Notes under the pieces: generated by a model | What the model was told of the DNA's origin: nothing | What the model saw: the letters and a program-made list of their open reading frames with translations, nothing else | Databases searched by the model: none | Program-made: the position numbers and the translations under genes | Source of the DNA: a virus | Length of the DNA: 31,795 nt | Reading direction: 5' to 3' (one strand) | IMG/VR virus record: IMGVR_UViG_3300021957_000169 | Location: 1-31,795 of that record | In this document: positions 24,744 through 30,617 of the stretch, piece after piece | Layout of the letters: each line of letters starts with the position of its first letter | How positions within the stretch are numbered: the first letter of the stretch is position 1

Positions 24744-26569
24744 TCACAATCCCCGTATGATTTGCCTGTACCACTCTCGCAGGTGACGGGTAATCCTTCG
24801 GCCCAGTCTGGTGTCTTGCTCATACACTTCTCTATGTACGCTTGAGCTTCGTCGACTTCTTCATCCAGAACACAGGCTACAACTGAATCGTGTACAGTTA
24901 GCACTACCTTGTACTTGCTAGCTATACTTAGCATTTGTTCACCAATAATGCAACGTGCAATACCTTGACACACGTTCTCAACAACCTTCCCACCGTATAT
25001 ACGGGTTCGGCTCCGCCGGGTTTTGTATGAGTATTCTATACGCCCGCTGTCTTTTTCTTTTTCGCCTTTCAAGTCTTCGTAATACATCAACAGACCAGAC
25101 GGTAACTGCAGTGCGTATTTGTCGGGGTGTACTTTTATAACCCCAGCTTTACCGAAATTCATCACATGTCTGTTAGCAAGGTTTCTAACCATACCCTGTG
25201 CATCGGCCCACAACCCGTTTATGTCTGAGTTTGCGCTCCGGTAGATGTCAATGATACGCTTGGCTTCGTCCAGAGGTATCTCTACACCCATACCCTTCAA
25301 CTGCATCTGGAACTTTGCCGCGCCCATACCATAACCTGCGCCAAGGATCGTAGTCTTCCCAACAAAGCGTTGTTCTTTACTTACATCACCAACACCCACA
25401 CTGTAGATAGTCGACGCCATGTGCTTGTATACGTCATCACCACTTGCGAACGCCTGTGTGAGATCATTCTGACCCGCCAGCCATGCCAATACCCGTGCTT
25501 CGATCTGCGAGCTATCACAGTCAATCAGTGTATACCCCTCGGGGGCGATGATGCTACGTTTTAACTTCTTCCCGTTCGGCCCACGGCTCGGTAAGTTCTG
25601 CAGGTTTATCTTGTCTGACCCACCCCACCTTCCTGTGTGCGCAGCGTAGTAGCGAACGGGAACTGGCAGCAGTCCTCGTCGTGATATGTTCAGAAACCTC
25701 TGCGTACGTGTCTCTTCCAATGTGCTCTTATTGCCTAACCGTGCAGCCACAAGCGCCTGTATACGTACGTCTTCGTGTTCGTGGAGAGCCTTAAACGCTT
25801 CGTCTGACTTAGCAAAAGCAAACGCTTCTTTACCTGTAGTCGGACTGATCTTTGTGGGCGGCTCTACACCTAAACCCCGTAACAGGTCTGCGAACTTCTG
25901 GTTGCTCATCAAATCGGCTTTTTCTACATTCGCCGCTATTAGTAACTTGTCTTTCGCATCCCGCGTGTCCTCTAGGTGCTGTTCAAGCAACCCCTCATCT
26001 AAATCCAACATCGGTTCGATGAACATACGCAACGTCAGATCTATCAACTGTAATTCTTTTTTGGGGAACTTCTTAGCCATCAACCTAAACAGGGCGACTG
26101 TGAGATCCACGTCATTGCTACAGTAGCGTCCATACTGTTCTAACTCGTCAGCGGCGAAGTCTTCTATCCGCTTGCCCATGGCATCAGCGACCTCGGTGCC
26201 CTTAACACCTACGCCGTACCTCTGTGCGAGAGCTTTTAACGCAACGCTGTGCTCCGTGCCATGTAACGCACGCCCCATGCAAAGCGTGTCCAGCCACATC
26301 TTTGGATTAATCTGGTAATGCCAACTCAGTATAGCCCCATCAAACATAGTATTGTGGCAGAGTATTGCGGCATTGGTAAAGTCGGTGGCCGCAAGCAAAT
26401 CGCCCGCGGCCTCCTCACCAGCGGCCCATTGCGTAGGGCCGTTGTTTATTTTTACAGATAGCCCTATGACTTCGAAACGATCATCACGTATGTACTCCTC
26501 CGTCGTTAGTTTCGACAGGGAATACTGTTTGTCGTAGTACGTTTCAAAATCTAGGGCTATCAGGTCCAT
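24740..26569 (-). CDS. Family A DNA polymerase with 3'-5' exonuclease, 609 aa (start chosen at 26569)
   Basis: Exonuclease motifs: LDFET (D7, E9), CHNTMFD (71-77) and YCSNDVD (149-155). Polymerase motifs: DCDSSQIEAR (catalytic D352), the O-helix R401-x3-K405-x3-L409-x3-Y413-G, and VHDS (559-562). There is no 5'-3' exonuclease domain, as usual for phage replicases. The O-helix position equal to E. coli Phe762 is Leu, and the third residue of motif C is Ser rather than Glu. An in-frame ATG at 26614 would add 15 residues and overlap the previous gene by 46 bases. I chose 26569 because it gives a 1-base TGATG junction like its neighbours and because exonuclease motif I then sits at the expected distance from the start. 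Confidence 0.95.
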   Translation of the reverse strand: MDLIALDFETYYDKQYSLSKLTTEEYIRDDRFEVIGLSVKINNGPTQWAAGEEAAGDLLAATDFTNAAILCHNTMFDGAILSWHYQINPKMWLDTLCMGRALHGTEHSVALKALAQRYGVGVKGTEVADAMGKRIEDFAADELEQYGRYCSNDVDLTVALFRLMAKKFPKKELQLIDLTLRMFIEPMLDLDEGLLEQHLEDTRDAKDKLLIAANVEKADLMSNQKFADLLRGLGVEPPTKISPTTGKEAFAFAKSDEAFKALHEHEDVRIQALVAARLGNKSTLEETRTQRFLNISRRGLLPVPVRYYAAHTGRWGGSDKINLQNLPSRGPNGKKLKRSIIAPEGYTLIDCDSSQIEARVLAWLAGQNDLTQAFASGDDVYKHMASTIYSVGVGDVSKEQRFVGKTTILGAGYGMGAAKFQMQLKGMGVEIPLDEAKRIIDIYRSANSDINGLWADAQGMVRNLANRHVMNFGKAGVIKVHPDKYALQLPSGLLMYYEDLKGEKEKDSGRIEYSYKTRRSRTRIYGGKVVENVCQGIARCIIGEQMLSIASKYKVVLTVHDSVVACVLDEEVDEAQAYIEKCMSKTPDWAEGLPVTCESGTGKSYGDCE

Positions 26570-27036
26570 CAGGTCTTGCTCACTATCTCGCCGCCACACG
26601 CCATGTAACCACATGCGTCTACCCAGTTGTCAGGATGCGTGGGGTTTGACTTTATACGAGCAGCCTTCAACAGGTTCATCATAACGGCCACGTCTGTAGC
26701 ACTCACGTCTACACCTAAATGCACGGACCAATACTTACCAATAGTGCTGAAGTTATCTTCCATGTTGCCATGGTCAGCCGCACGATCTTTGGTCACGTAT
26801 TCTTTGGCGGTGTCTAGCACCTGTCCACGTGTGATCGCTGTGCCCTGCTTCTCAGGCGGCGCGGTATCCCGCTCCAACACTTCCTTCGGGGTGCCGATTT
26901 TCTGCATAAGTTTCTGCACATACCCGTAAGACGTGTTAGTCGCATCCGCTATCTCTCGGATCTTTGCGGTGGGGTTTTTGACTTTGTACGCCCAAATCTT
27001 ATCCGCGTACGGTGAGCCTTTAGTTTTCTTTTTCAT
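26569..27036 (-). CDS. HTH plus DUF6378-like protein, 155 aa
   Basis: Residues 1-50 resemble a helix-turn-helix (IREIADATNTSYGYVQKLMQKIG). Residues of about 70-152 match the phage DUF6378 pattern: RGQVLDTAKEYVTKDRAADHGN, then ATDVAVMMNLLKAARI, then DNWVDACGYMACGGE. That domain is all-alpha and has been compared with MazG-like nucleotide pyrophosphohydrolases, although the usual EExxE motif is not evident here. The fusion of an N-terminal HTH with this domain suggests a DNA-associated regulator or a nucleotide-pool enzyme with its own control. The gene sits immediately upstream of the polymerase. AGGAAGAA precedes the ATG. Family membership is by pattern. Function is inferred. Confidence 0.75.
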   Translation of the reverse strand: MKKKTKGSPYADKIWAYKVKNPTAKIREIADATNTSYGYVQKLMQKIGTPKEVLERDTAPPEKQGTAITRGQVLDTAKEYVTKDRAADHGNMEDNFSTIGKYWSVHLGVDVSATDVAVMMNLLKAARIKSNPTHPDNWVDACGYMACGGEIVSKT

Positions 27037-27364
27037 TTACTTCTTCCTCTACAGTTATTTTGACTCGAACTTTTGGGTCTTCGCCGCTATAGCAGGTGAG
27101 TTTTACTATGTCTCCCGCTCTAGCTTTCTTGGAAAGCCCTTTGATAGAAAGTAATTCGTCACCTCTTGGGCGGCGATACAAACGCAGCTCTGAAGCAGAA
27201 CCATCATCGAATACTGCAAGGAAACGTGCTTTCTTACCGTTTTCTATGTGACCATAATCCACAGGTAAGTTCTCGTTTGCAAACGCAACTACAGACTTGT
27301 TTGCGTCGATGATACTCTTGGTAAGCATACGTTGGGTTAATTTAATAATCCCTACTTTACCCAC
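27020..27364 (-). CDS. Hypothetical protein, 114 aa
   Basis: I do not recognise this protein. It starts with GTG at 27364 with AGGAGA six bases upstream, and its end overlaps the next gene by 17 bases. The N-terminal 35 residues are helical (LTQRMLTKSIIDANKSVVAFANE). The rest is beta-rich: KKARFLAVFDDGSASELRLYRRPRGDELLSIKG, followed by AGDIVKLTCYS and PKVRVKITVEEE. The second part looks like a small beta-barrel with a basic face (RLYRRPRGDE) and an AGD-turn, which would suit a nucleic-acid-binding or restriction-endonuclease-like N-terminal module. That is only a structural impression. Clean coupling to both neighbours supports it as a real gene. Confidence 0.65.
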   Translation of the reverse strand: MGKVGIIKLTQRMLTKSIIDANKSVVAFANENLPVDYGHIENGKKARFLAVFDDGSASELRLYRRPRGDELLSIKGLSKKARAGDIVKLTCYSGEDPKVRVKITVEEEVNEKEN

Positions 27365-27365
27365 A

Positions 27366-27869
27366 CTACTCTCCTACTGCTTTGTCTTTGTCATCGCGCA
27401 ACACATGCACAATGTCCTCCAATGGAGTAACGTCTACACCCACGTGTTCAGCACAACCACGGAACCGCTCCAACCACGCAGCGAGGCTCGTACCTGCTTG
27501 CCTACGTAATTCGGCTTGCGCCACTTCGTCCGTGGGATCAAATGGTTCATACCCACCACCATCACGCCGCTTGGACACGGGCGATATATACGCAGGATAC
27601 TCTGCCACTCTGATAGAGACCACAGAACTCTCGACCTCCTCCACCTTAGCAACGATACGTAGTCCAGACGCCATTTGACGTGCCATCTGAATACGAAACT
27701 GTCGCGCTGCTTCTGCATCATCCATCTCATAGAACGCAGGGTAAGCCTCATGCTGGGGCTGGCCTGCTAGCCAATCAACAAAATCCGCTGGCACAAACAT
27801 GTTCGCGCCTGTTTGCTGCAGGTAATCATCAATGATACGCTGCTTCGTCTTCTTCGAAAAGTTAGCCAT
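27366..27869 (-). CDS. Conserved-type phage/alphaproteobacterial protein of unknown function, 167 aa
   Basis: I set the start at the ATG at 27869 because GGAGAA lies six to seven bases upstream. An upstream in-frame ATG (27926) lacks a ribosome site. Recognisable blocks are DYLQQTGANMFVPADFVDWLAGQPQHEAYPAF, then MDDAEAARQFRIQMARQMASGLRI, then YPAYISPVSKRRDGGGYEP and AELRRQAGTSLAAWLERFRGCAEHVG. This succession (H-x-A-Y, D-D-x-x-AA-x-x-[FY]-R, SP-V-x-x-R-x-x-GGGY, W-L-x-R-[FY]) recurs in small proteins of phages and alphaproteobacteria whose function is not known. It is the first gene downstream of the pentamer array in the direction of transcription, so its messenger RNA leader may contain the array. 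Confidence 0.8.
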   Translation of the reverse strand: MANFSKKTKQRIIDDYLQQTGANMFVPADFVDWLAGQPQHEAYPAFYEMDDAEAARQFRIQMARQMASGLRIVAKVEEVESSVVSIRVAEYPAYISPVSKRRDGGGYEPFDPTDEVAQAELRRQAGTSLAAWLERFRGCAEHVGVDVTPLEDIVHVLRDDKDKAVGE

Positions 27870-27933
27870 ATATAGTTCTCCAATAGCTTTTTTATGTTTG
27901 CGTAGTGGGCCACCACAGCCCACCACCTTCTCA

Positions 27934-28505
27934 TTAGCTTGACCGCCATGCCATCACTGACCTCACCGGACCTCACCCAAACTCAACCGCCTGAACGCAC
28001 CCGACCCGACCAAACCGAAACGAACCACGACCGCCCCGCCACACCGGACCGCGCCACATCGGAACGCACCACGACCGCCCCGCCACACCGTGCCTCGCCG
28101 CGACGAACCGGACCTAGACCGCCTCGCCATGCCGCACCCGACCAAAGCTCGCCGCGCCAGAACTTACCATACCCTGACCGCCCAACCGGACCGCACCCAA
28201 CCATTCCACAACGTAACACGCCTCGACCGCCTGAACCCGACTTGCCGTAACACAACTCAACGTGCTACACCCCGCCCCGACCGCCTCACCCGCCATGCCT
28301 CACCGTAGCTCGCCATACCCGAGCACAACACACCTTGACCGCCTTAACATACAATACCAAAACCAATAAAACCGAAACACATCTCGCCCCGACCGCCTTG
28401 CCTCACCATGCCTTACCATAACTCAACGTACCCAACCGTGCCGCGACCGCCGTGCCACGCCCGTTCGTGCCTTAACCCAACTCACCGCGCCTCAACCGCC
28501 GTATC
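27934..28505. repeat. Punctuated degenerate pentamer array (about 0.57 kb, non-coding)
   Basis: This is the only long gap without a convincing gene (27870-28540). On the plus strand it parses into 90 pentamers of form NNRMC. By hand count, C is present at position 5 in 87 of 90, a purine at position 3 in 87 of 90, and A or C at position 4 in 83 of 90. Twelve copies of a 9-base element NNRA-CCGCC (first at 27939-27947, last at 28492-28500) split it into 11 blocks of 7, 7, 7, 7, 10, 8, 9, 9, 9, 9 and 8 pentamers. Intervals between elements are 44, 44, 44, 44, 59, 49, 54, 58, 54, 54 and 49 bases; the 58 is explained by one extra 4-mer. In the leftward transcript the units read GKYNN with GGCGG-TYNN punctuation. 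The plus strand is poor in G-initial dinucleotide steps and rich in C. I see no promoter, terminator or start codon use that would make it coding. Confidence 0.9.
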
Positions 28506-28514
28506 CGTGAATTA

Positions 28515-28532
28515 GGGCGGCGTTAACCGCCC
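28515..28532. other. Hairpin at the edge of the pentamer array, made of inverted punctuation element
   Basis: GGGCGG (28515-28520) and CCGCCC (28527-28532) form a perfect 6-bp stem around CGTTAA. The right arm includes TTAA-CCGCC, a further copy of the array punctuation element, and the left arm is its inverted copy. It lies nine bases beyond the stop of the 253-aa gene in the direction of transcription. No U tract follows on the leftward RNA, so it is not a standard terminator. It may mark the array boundary. Confidence 0.6.
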
Positions 28533-28540
28533 CTCTTCGT

Positions 28541-29302
28541 TTAAGCTGCTCGACGCAACCGCTCTTCTTGTAGAAACTGCATCAACTCTGCTGTCTGCTC
28601 ATCGGCGCATTCGGGGTATTCCATCGCCATCTCTTGGACCTCACGCCCTTCTTGCGTAATGTCATCCCAGAGCGCTTGGTGGTCTCCCATGTCTTCAGCA
28701 CCTGTCACAGAGAACGTACCGTAAGACCCCCGACCTTTCTCCTGCCTGAAGTCACCAAGCCCCACGATTATCCCTGCGTTCATTAGCAATGACGAGATAG
28801 CCATGGCACTGAGCGTTGGTGTGACAAACTTTATGTCCACTTCTGCACACCAGTTGGGTAAGTACGCCCGACTACGAACATCGGGTGTTTTGTTCATGTC
28901 CGCCGAGCGAACAATGTCCATCTTCAAGTAAGGCTTACCCCAAACCTGAACATGGCTTTCGGGTAGAAAGATTAACCGCTGCACACTTGTCTTAGTAATG
29001 CCAGCCGTTTCCAGCGCAGCCGTAGCCATCGCGCCTTTTACCCCCGCTGCAGGGAAACACAGTAGTGTGTCTCCGGTCTTTTTAGTATAGACACTCTCCC
29101 GAAACTCTTGCTCGGGGTTATGCTTCAACTCTTTCTTTTCTGCCGCTGTCTTCTTACCAGCGCCAACTAACAGATCCCGCCACGCCTTCGCGCCCATACT
29201 ATTAAAGTACATCGGTGTCTGCCCGATCATACGCAGTTTGATACGTCCCTGCTTAACAGTATGTATCTCAAGGGGTGCCCCTGCTGTTTTCTTCGCAACC
29301 AT
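28541..29302 (-). CDS. Unknown protein with RAMP-like glycine-rich end, 253 aa
   Basis: I place the start at 29302, where AGGAGAA (29308-29314) lies five bases upstream. Longer starts at 29308 and 29329 would put this site at or inside the gene. The protein is alpha/beta: IKLRMIGQTPMYFNSMG near the N-terminus, CFPAAGVKGAMATAALETAG in the middle, and SSLLMNAGIIVGLGDFRQEKGRGSYGTFSV near residues 190-220. The opening T-P-[ML]-x-F strand, a middle K-x-A helix and a late G-[LI]-G-x-x-R-x-x-x-G-x-G-x-[FY] loop are features of RAMP (Cas5/6/7-like) RNA-binding folds, and similar phage proteins occur beside replication genes. This is a weak structural suggestion. The gene reads directly into the pentamer array. 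Confidence 0.7.
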   Translation of the reverse strand: MVAKKTAGAPLEIHTVKQGRIKLRMIGQTPMYFNSMGAKAWRDLLVGAGKKTAAEKKELKHNPEQEFRESVYTKKTGDTLLCFPAAGVKGAMATAALETAGITKTSVQRLIFLPESHVQVWGKPYLKMDIVRSADMNKTPDVRSRAYLPNWCAEVDIKFVTPTLSAMAISSLLMNAGIIVGLGDFRQEKGRGSYGTFSVTGAEDMGDHQALWDDITQEGREVQEMAMEYPECADEQTAELMQFLQEERLRRAA

Positions 29303-29312
29303 AGCCATTCTC

Positions 29313-29627
29313 CTATCTTGGCAAACCATATTTTTTCTTTGTCATTGACGCCCATTTTCTACTTATGCCCATTATCTGAGCGGCGTCTGTCACTGTCATA
29401 CCGCGCTGTAACATCCTGTTCAGCATTTCGGCATCCTTCGTTAGTCCTAATTTGTTCTCCTCCTTTCTGGGCCTACCGCCCTTGAAACCATTCTTCCTGT
29501 GAGCAGAATTATTTATATACCGAGTGTTATAGACTAACCGCGGGTTTTCTTTTTTATCCTGCTTAACCTGTTTCTCCCAACACGTGCGGTAGAACTCTTC
29601 GTATTCTTTCCGGTGCGGTATCTTCAT
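29313..29627 (-). CDS. Small HTH DNA-binding protein, 104 aa
   Basis: The C-terminal 45 residues contain a helix-turn-helix (MLNRMLQRGMTVTDAAQIMGISRKWASMTKKKYGLPR) of a type seen in phage regulators and resolvase-like tails. The N-terminal 60 residues are very basic (HRKEYEEFYRTCWEKQVKQDKKENPRLVYNTRY; later GFKGGRPRKEENK, an AT-hook-like GRP element). It overlaps the upstream gene by four bases (ATGA), and its stop at 29313-29315 lies inside the ribosome site of the next gene, so all three are one transcription unit. It could control the leftward operon or bind the nearby pentamer array. The target is unknown. Confidence 0.75.
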   Translation of the reverse strand: MKIPHRKEYEEFYRTCWEKQVKQDKKENPRLVYNTRYINNSAHRKNGFKGGRPRKEENKLGLTKDAEMLNRMLQRGMTVTDAAQIMGISRKWASMTKKKYGLPR

Positions 29628-29812
29628 ATCTTTATACCGTGGTCACGCAGTGTCTTGACGTAGTTGTCAAGCTCCTCACGCGCAGCCCAGAGTTCCTGTT
29701 TTACACGGGGGCGTGCATCTGCACGGTGCTGTTCATCCTGTAAATTATCAACCTGCCGCTTCAACCATTTTAGGTTAGCTTCTTGAAACGTAGATAGCTG
29801 CTCGTCGCCCAT
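29624..29812 (-). CDS. Small coiled-coil protein, 62 aa
   Basis: The ATG at 29812 is chosen because GGAGGG lies four bases upstream. Upstream in-frame ATGs at 29824 and 29839 lack ribosome sites, and the former overlaps this one. The protein is a single charged helix-rich chain (EANLKWLKRQVDNLQDEQHRADARPRVKQELWAAREELDNYVKTLRDHG) with heptad-like Leu/Val spacing. I do not recognise it. It is typical of small phage accessory proteins. It has a structured leader on the mRNA (see 29834-29925) and overlaps the HTH gene by four bases. Confidence 0.65.
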   Translation of the reverse strand: MGDEQLSTFQEANLKWLKRQVDNLQDEQHRADARPRVKQELWAAREELDNYVKTLRDHGIKI

Positions 29813-29833
29813 AAATCCCTCCATAATATTGTG

Positions 29834-29854
29834 CCCCACGTTTGGTTCGTGGGG
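29834..29854 (-). promoter_or_regulatory. Hairpin just upstream of a ribosome-binding site
   Basis: CCCCACG (29834-29840) and CGTGGGG (29848-29854) form a perfect 7-bp stem around a 7-base loop, 11 bases above the GGAGGG ribosome site of the 62-aa gene. Since no U tract follows, it is not a terminator. It may set the folding of the leader or insulate the ribosome site. It was checked against a tRNA T-arm and rejected because the loop lacks TTCRA. Confidence 0.5.
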
Positions 29855-29878
29855 ACTAACCGTCTCGTGGCTTCTCCG

Positions 29879-29925
29879 GTATGGTCACAGGACTGAAAGG
29901 TAATCATGGAGTGTCCTGCCCATAC
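29879..29925 (-). promoter_or_regulatory. Two-part hairpin in the 125-base leader
   Basis: GTATGG (29879-29884) pairs with CCATAC (29920-29925), and inside them CAGGAC (29888-29893) pairs with GTCCTG (29913-29918). The bulges are three bases and one base. A further possible pairing of GCTGTG (29927-29932) with CACAGC (29966-29971) lies next to it. Together with the hairpin at 29834 these fill the gap between the VRR-NUC and coiled-coil genes. A cis-acting RNA element is possible, but no known riboswitch class is recognisable. Confidence 0.4.
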
Positions 29926-29964
29926 TGCTGTGGTTATTGCGGAGCAAACCTAACCGCTACCCAC

Positions 29965-30270
29965 TCACAGCTTGGGTTGTTTATCCTTAATATCTTTTAT
30001 TATTGTAGCCGCTAAATCAATATTGGTTTCGTTAATCACCAACGCTGCGCCACCCGCTTCAACAATCTCGCGCAGGTTCTTCTCCTGCAGTGGTGTGGGT
30101 TTGTTCTTCCCAGCCTTACATTCGATACCGACAAACATACCGTTAACGCACGCCACGATGTCAGGCACACCACTCTTTCCATACCCACCTGTAACGGGGT
30201 AGAAATAATAGGCACCTGCATCTTTCAGCAAGGCAACAACTTTCTTTTTAACTTTAGCTTCAGGCGTCAT
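29965..30270 (-). CDS. VRR-NUC nuclease, 101 aa
   Basis: This is a compact standalone VRR-NUC domain of the PD-(D/E)XK fold. It contains YFYPVTGGYGKSGVPDIVACVNG with P36-D37, the strand FVGIECKAGKN with E50 and K52, and the helix TPLQEKNLREIV with Q62, followed by GGAALVIN. I use the ATG at 30270, because a run of G lies six bases upstream, rather than the ATG at 30276 that abuts it. Standalone VRR-NUC enzymes are Holliday-junction or flap-type nucleases in several phages, and they accompany family A polymerase, SNF2 helicase and Cas4-like nuclease in phage replication modules. Junction processing is expected, with activity inferred from the family. Confidence 0.92.
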   Translation of the reverse strand: MTPEAKVKKKVVALLKDAGAYYFYPVTGGYGKSGVPDIVACVNGMFVGIECKAGKNKPTPLQEKNLREIVEAGGAALVINETNIDLAATIIKDIKDKQPKL

Positions 30271-30302
30271 GCTCATCCCCCTGTAAAATAACTGGCTTCG
30301 AA

Positions 30303-30320
30303 GGGCAGCAATAGCCGCCC
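30303..30320 (-). other. Imperfect hairpin between operator copy 2 and the VRR-NUC gene
   Basis: GGGC-A-GC and GC-C-GCCC form a stem of four plus two base pairs around AATA with one A:C mismatch. It lies seven bases beyond the palindrome at 30327-30342 in the leftward direction. No good U tract follows, so it may be a weak terminator or processing site. Confidence 0.35.
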
Positions 30321-30326
30321 TCCGTA

Positions 30327-30342
30327 TTAGTACGTGTACTAA
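30327..30342. promoter_or_regulatory. Operator-like palindrome, copy 2
   Basis: TTAGTAC (30327-30333) and GTACTAA (30336-30342) are perfect inverted repeats separated by GT. It matches copy 1 at 23770-23787 in all 14 arm bases and in the spacer length. It overlaps the stop codon of the 92-aa gene (30339-30341) and lies about 57 bases ahead of the VRR-NUC start, a suitable place to control the next transcript. Confidence 0.65.
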
Positions 30343-30617
30343 CTATCGTCGCCGTAATAGACCCAAAAGACATTCTCATCTATTCTCCTACCGACCCCTA
30401 CCACCTCATGCTCGGGTGGCTTTGGGCTTGTACCTGCCAGCACGCTCAGCTTCCGCTGCAGCCATATTGGCAAGTCTTCCACACCTATATAGAAGTCGTT
30501 TACTGTCCTGTCAATAGCATTACTACCAAAACAGAAGATTGAGATAGATTTAGTGTCAGGGTCTACTTTAACACGGTATATACTGTTATCGGGTATCCCT
30601 TGAGATGTTTTAGGCAT
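30339..30617 (-). CDS. Small hypothetical protein with tail paralogous to its upstream neighbour, 92 aa
   Basis: I chose the ATG at 30617, which overlaps the upstream stop by eight bases. A longer in-frame start at 30686 would overlap that gene by 77 bases. No clear ribosome site is visible, so coupling is likely. The protein is beta-rich: SIYRVKVDPDTKSISIFCFGSNAID, then DFYIGVEDLPIWLQRKLSVL and VVGVGRRIDENVFWVYY. The last 50 residues align with the end of the upstream 289-aa protein (shared QRK[LV]-x-VL, [VE]GVG, [RK]-[IF]-[DN] and F-[WY]-[VI]-Y). It therefore looks like a freestanding version of that protein's C-terminal domain. The function is unknown. Confidence 0.7.
   Translation of the reverse strand: MPKTSQGIPDNSIYRVKVDPDTKSISIFCFGSNAIDRTVNDFYIGVEDLPIWLQRKLSVLAGTSPKPPEHEVVGVGRRIDENVFWVYYGDDS

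Noticed and set aside
24740-26614. Longer polymerase start at 26614
   Set aside because: It would add 15 residues before exonuclease motif I and a 46-base overlap with the upstream gene, and it lacks a ribosome site; 26569 gives the usual one-base overlap.
27939-28308. Open frames of 60-103 codons on both strands inside the pentamer array
   Set aside because: A five-base repeat lacking most stop-forming words leaves all frames open by chance. The proteins are low complexity (Pro/Thr/Arg or Gly/Arg/Trp rich), overlap each other on both strands and lack ribosome sites.
27934-28505. CRISPR array
   Set aside because: The recurring element is only nine bases and the intervals are built of the same pentamers, so there are no direct repeats of 24-40 bases and no unique spacers.
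29834-29854. tRNA T-arm
   Set aside because: The stem-loop has seven base pairs and a TTTGGTT loop, without the TTCRA loop or a matching acceptor and anticodon arm nearby.
29881-30015. Short plus-strand frame with a CPYC-x-x-YCG zinc-ribbon-like string
   Set aside because: It opposes the leftward operon, lacks a ribosome site, and its cysteine codons fall in the complementary arms of a hairpin; a chance match is more likely.
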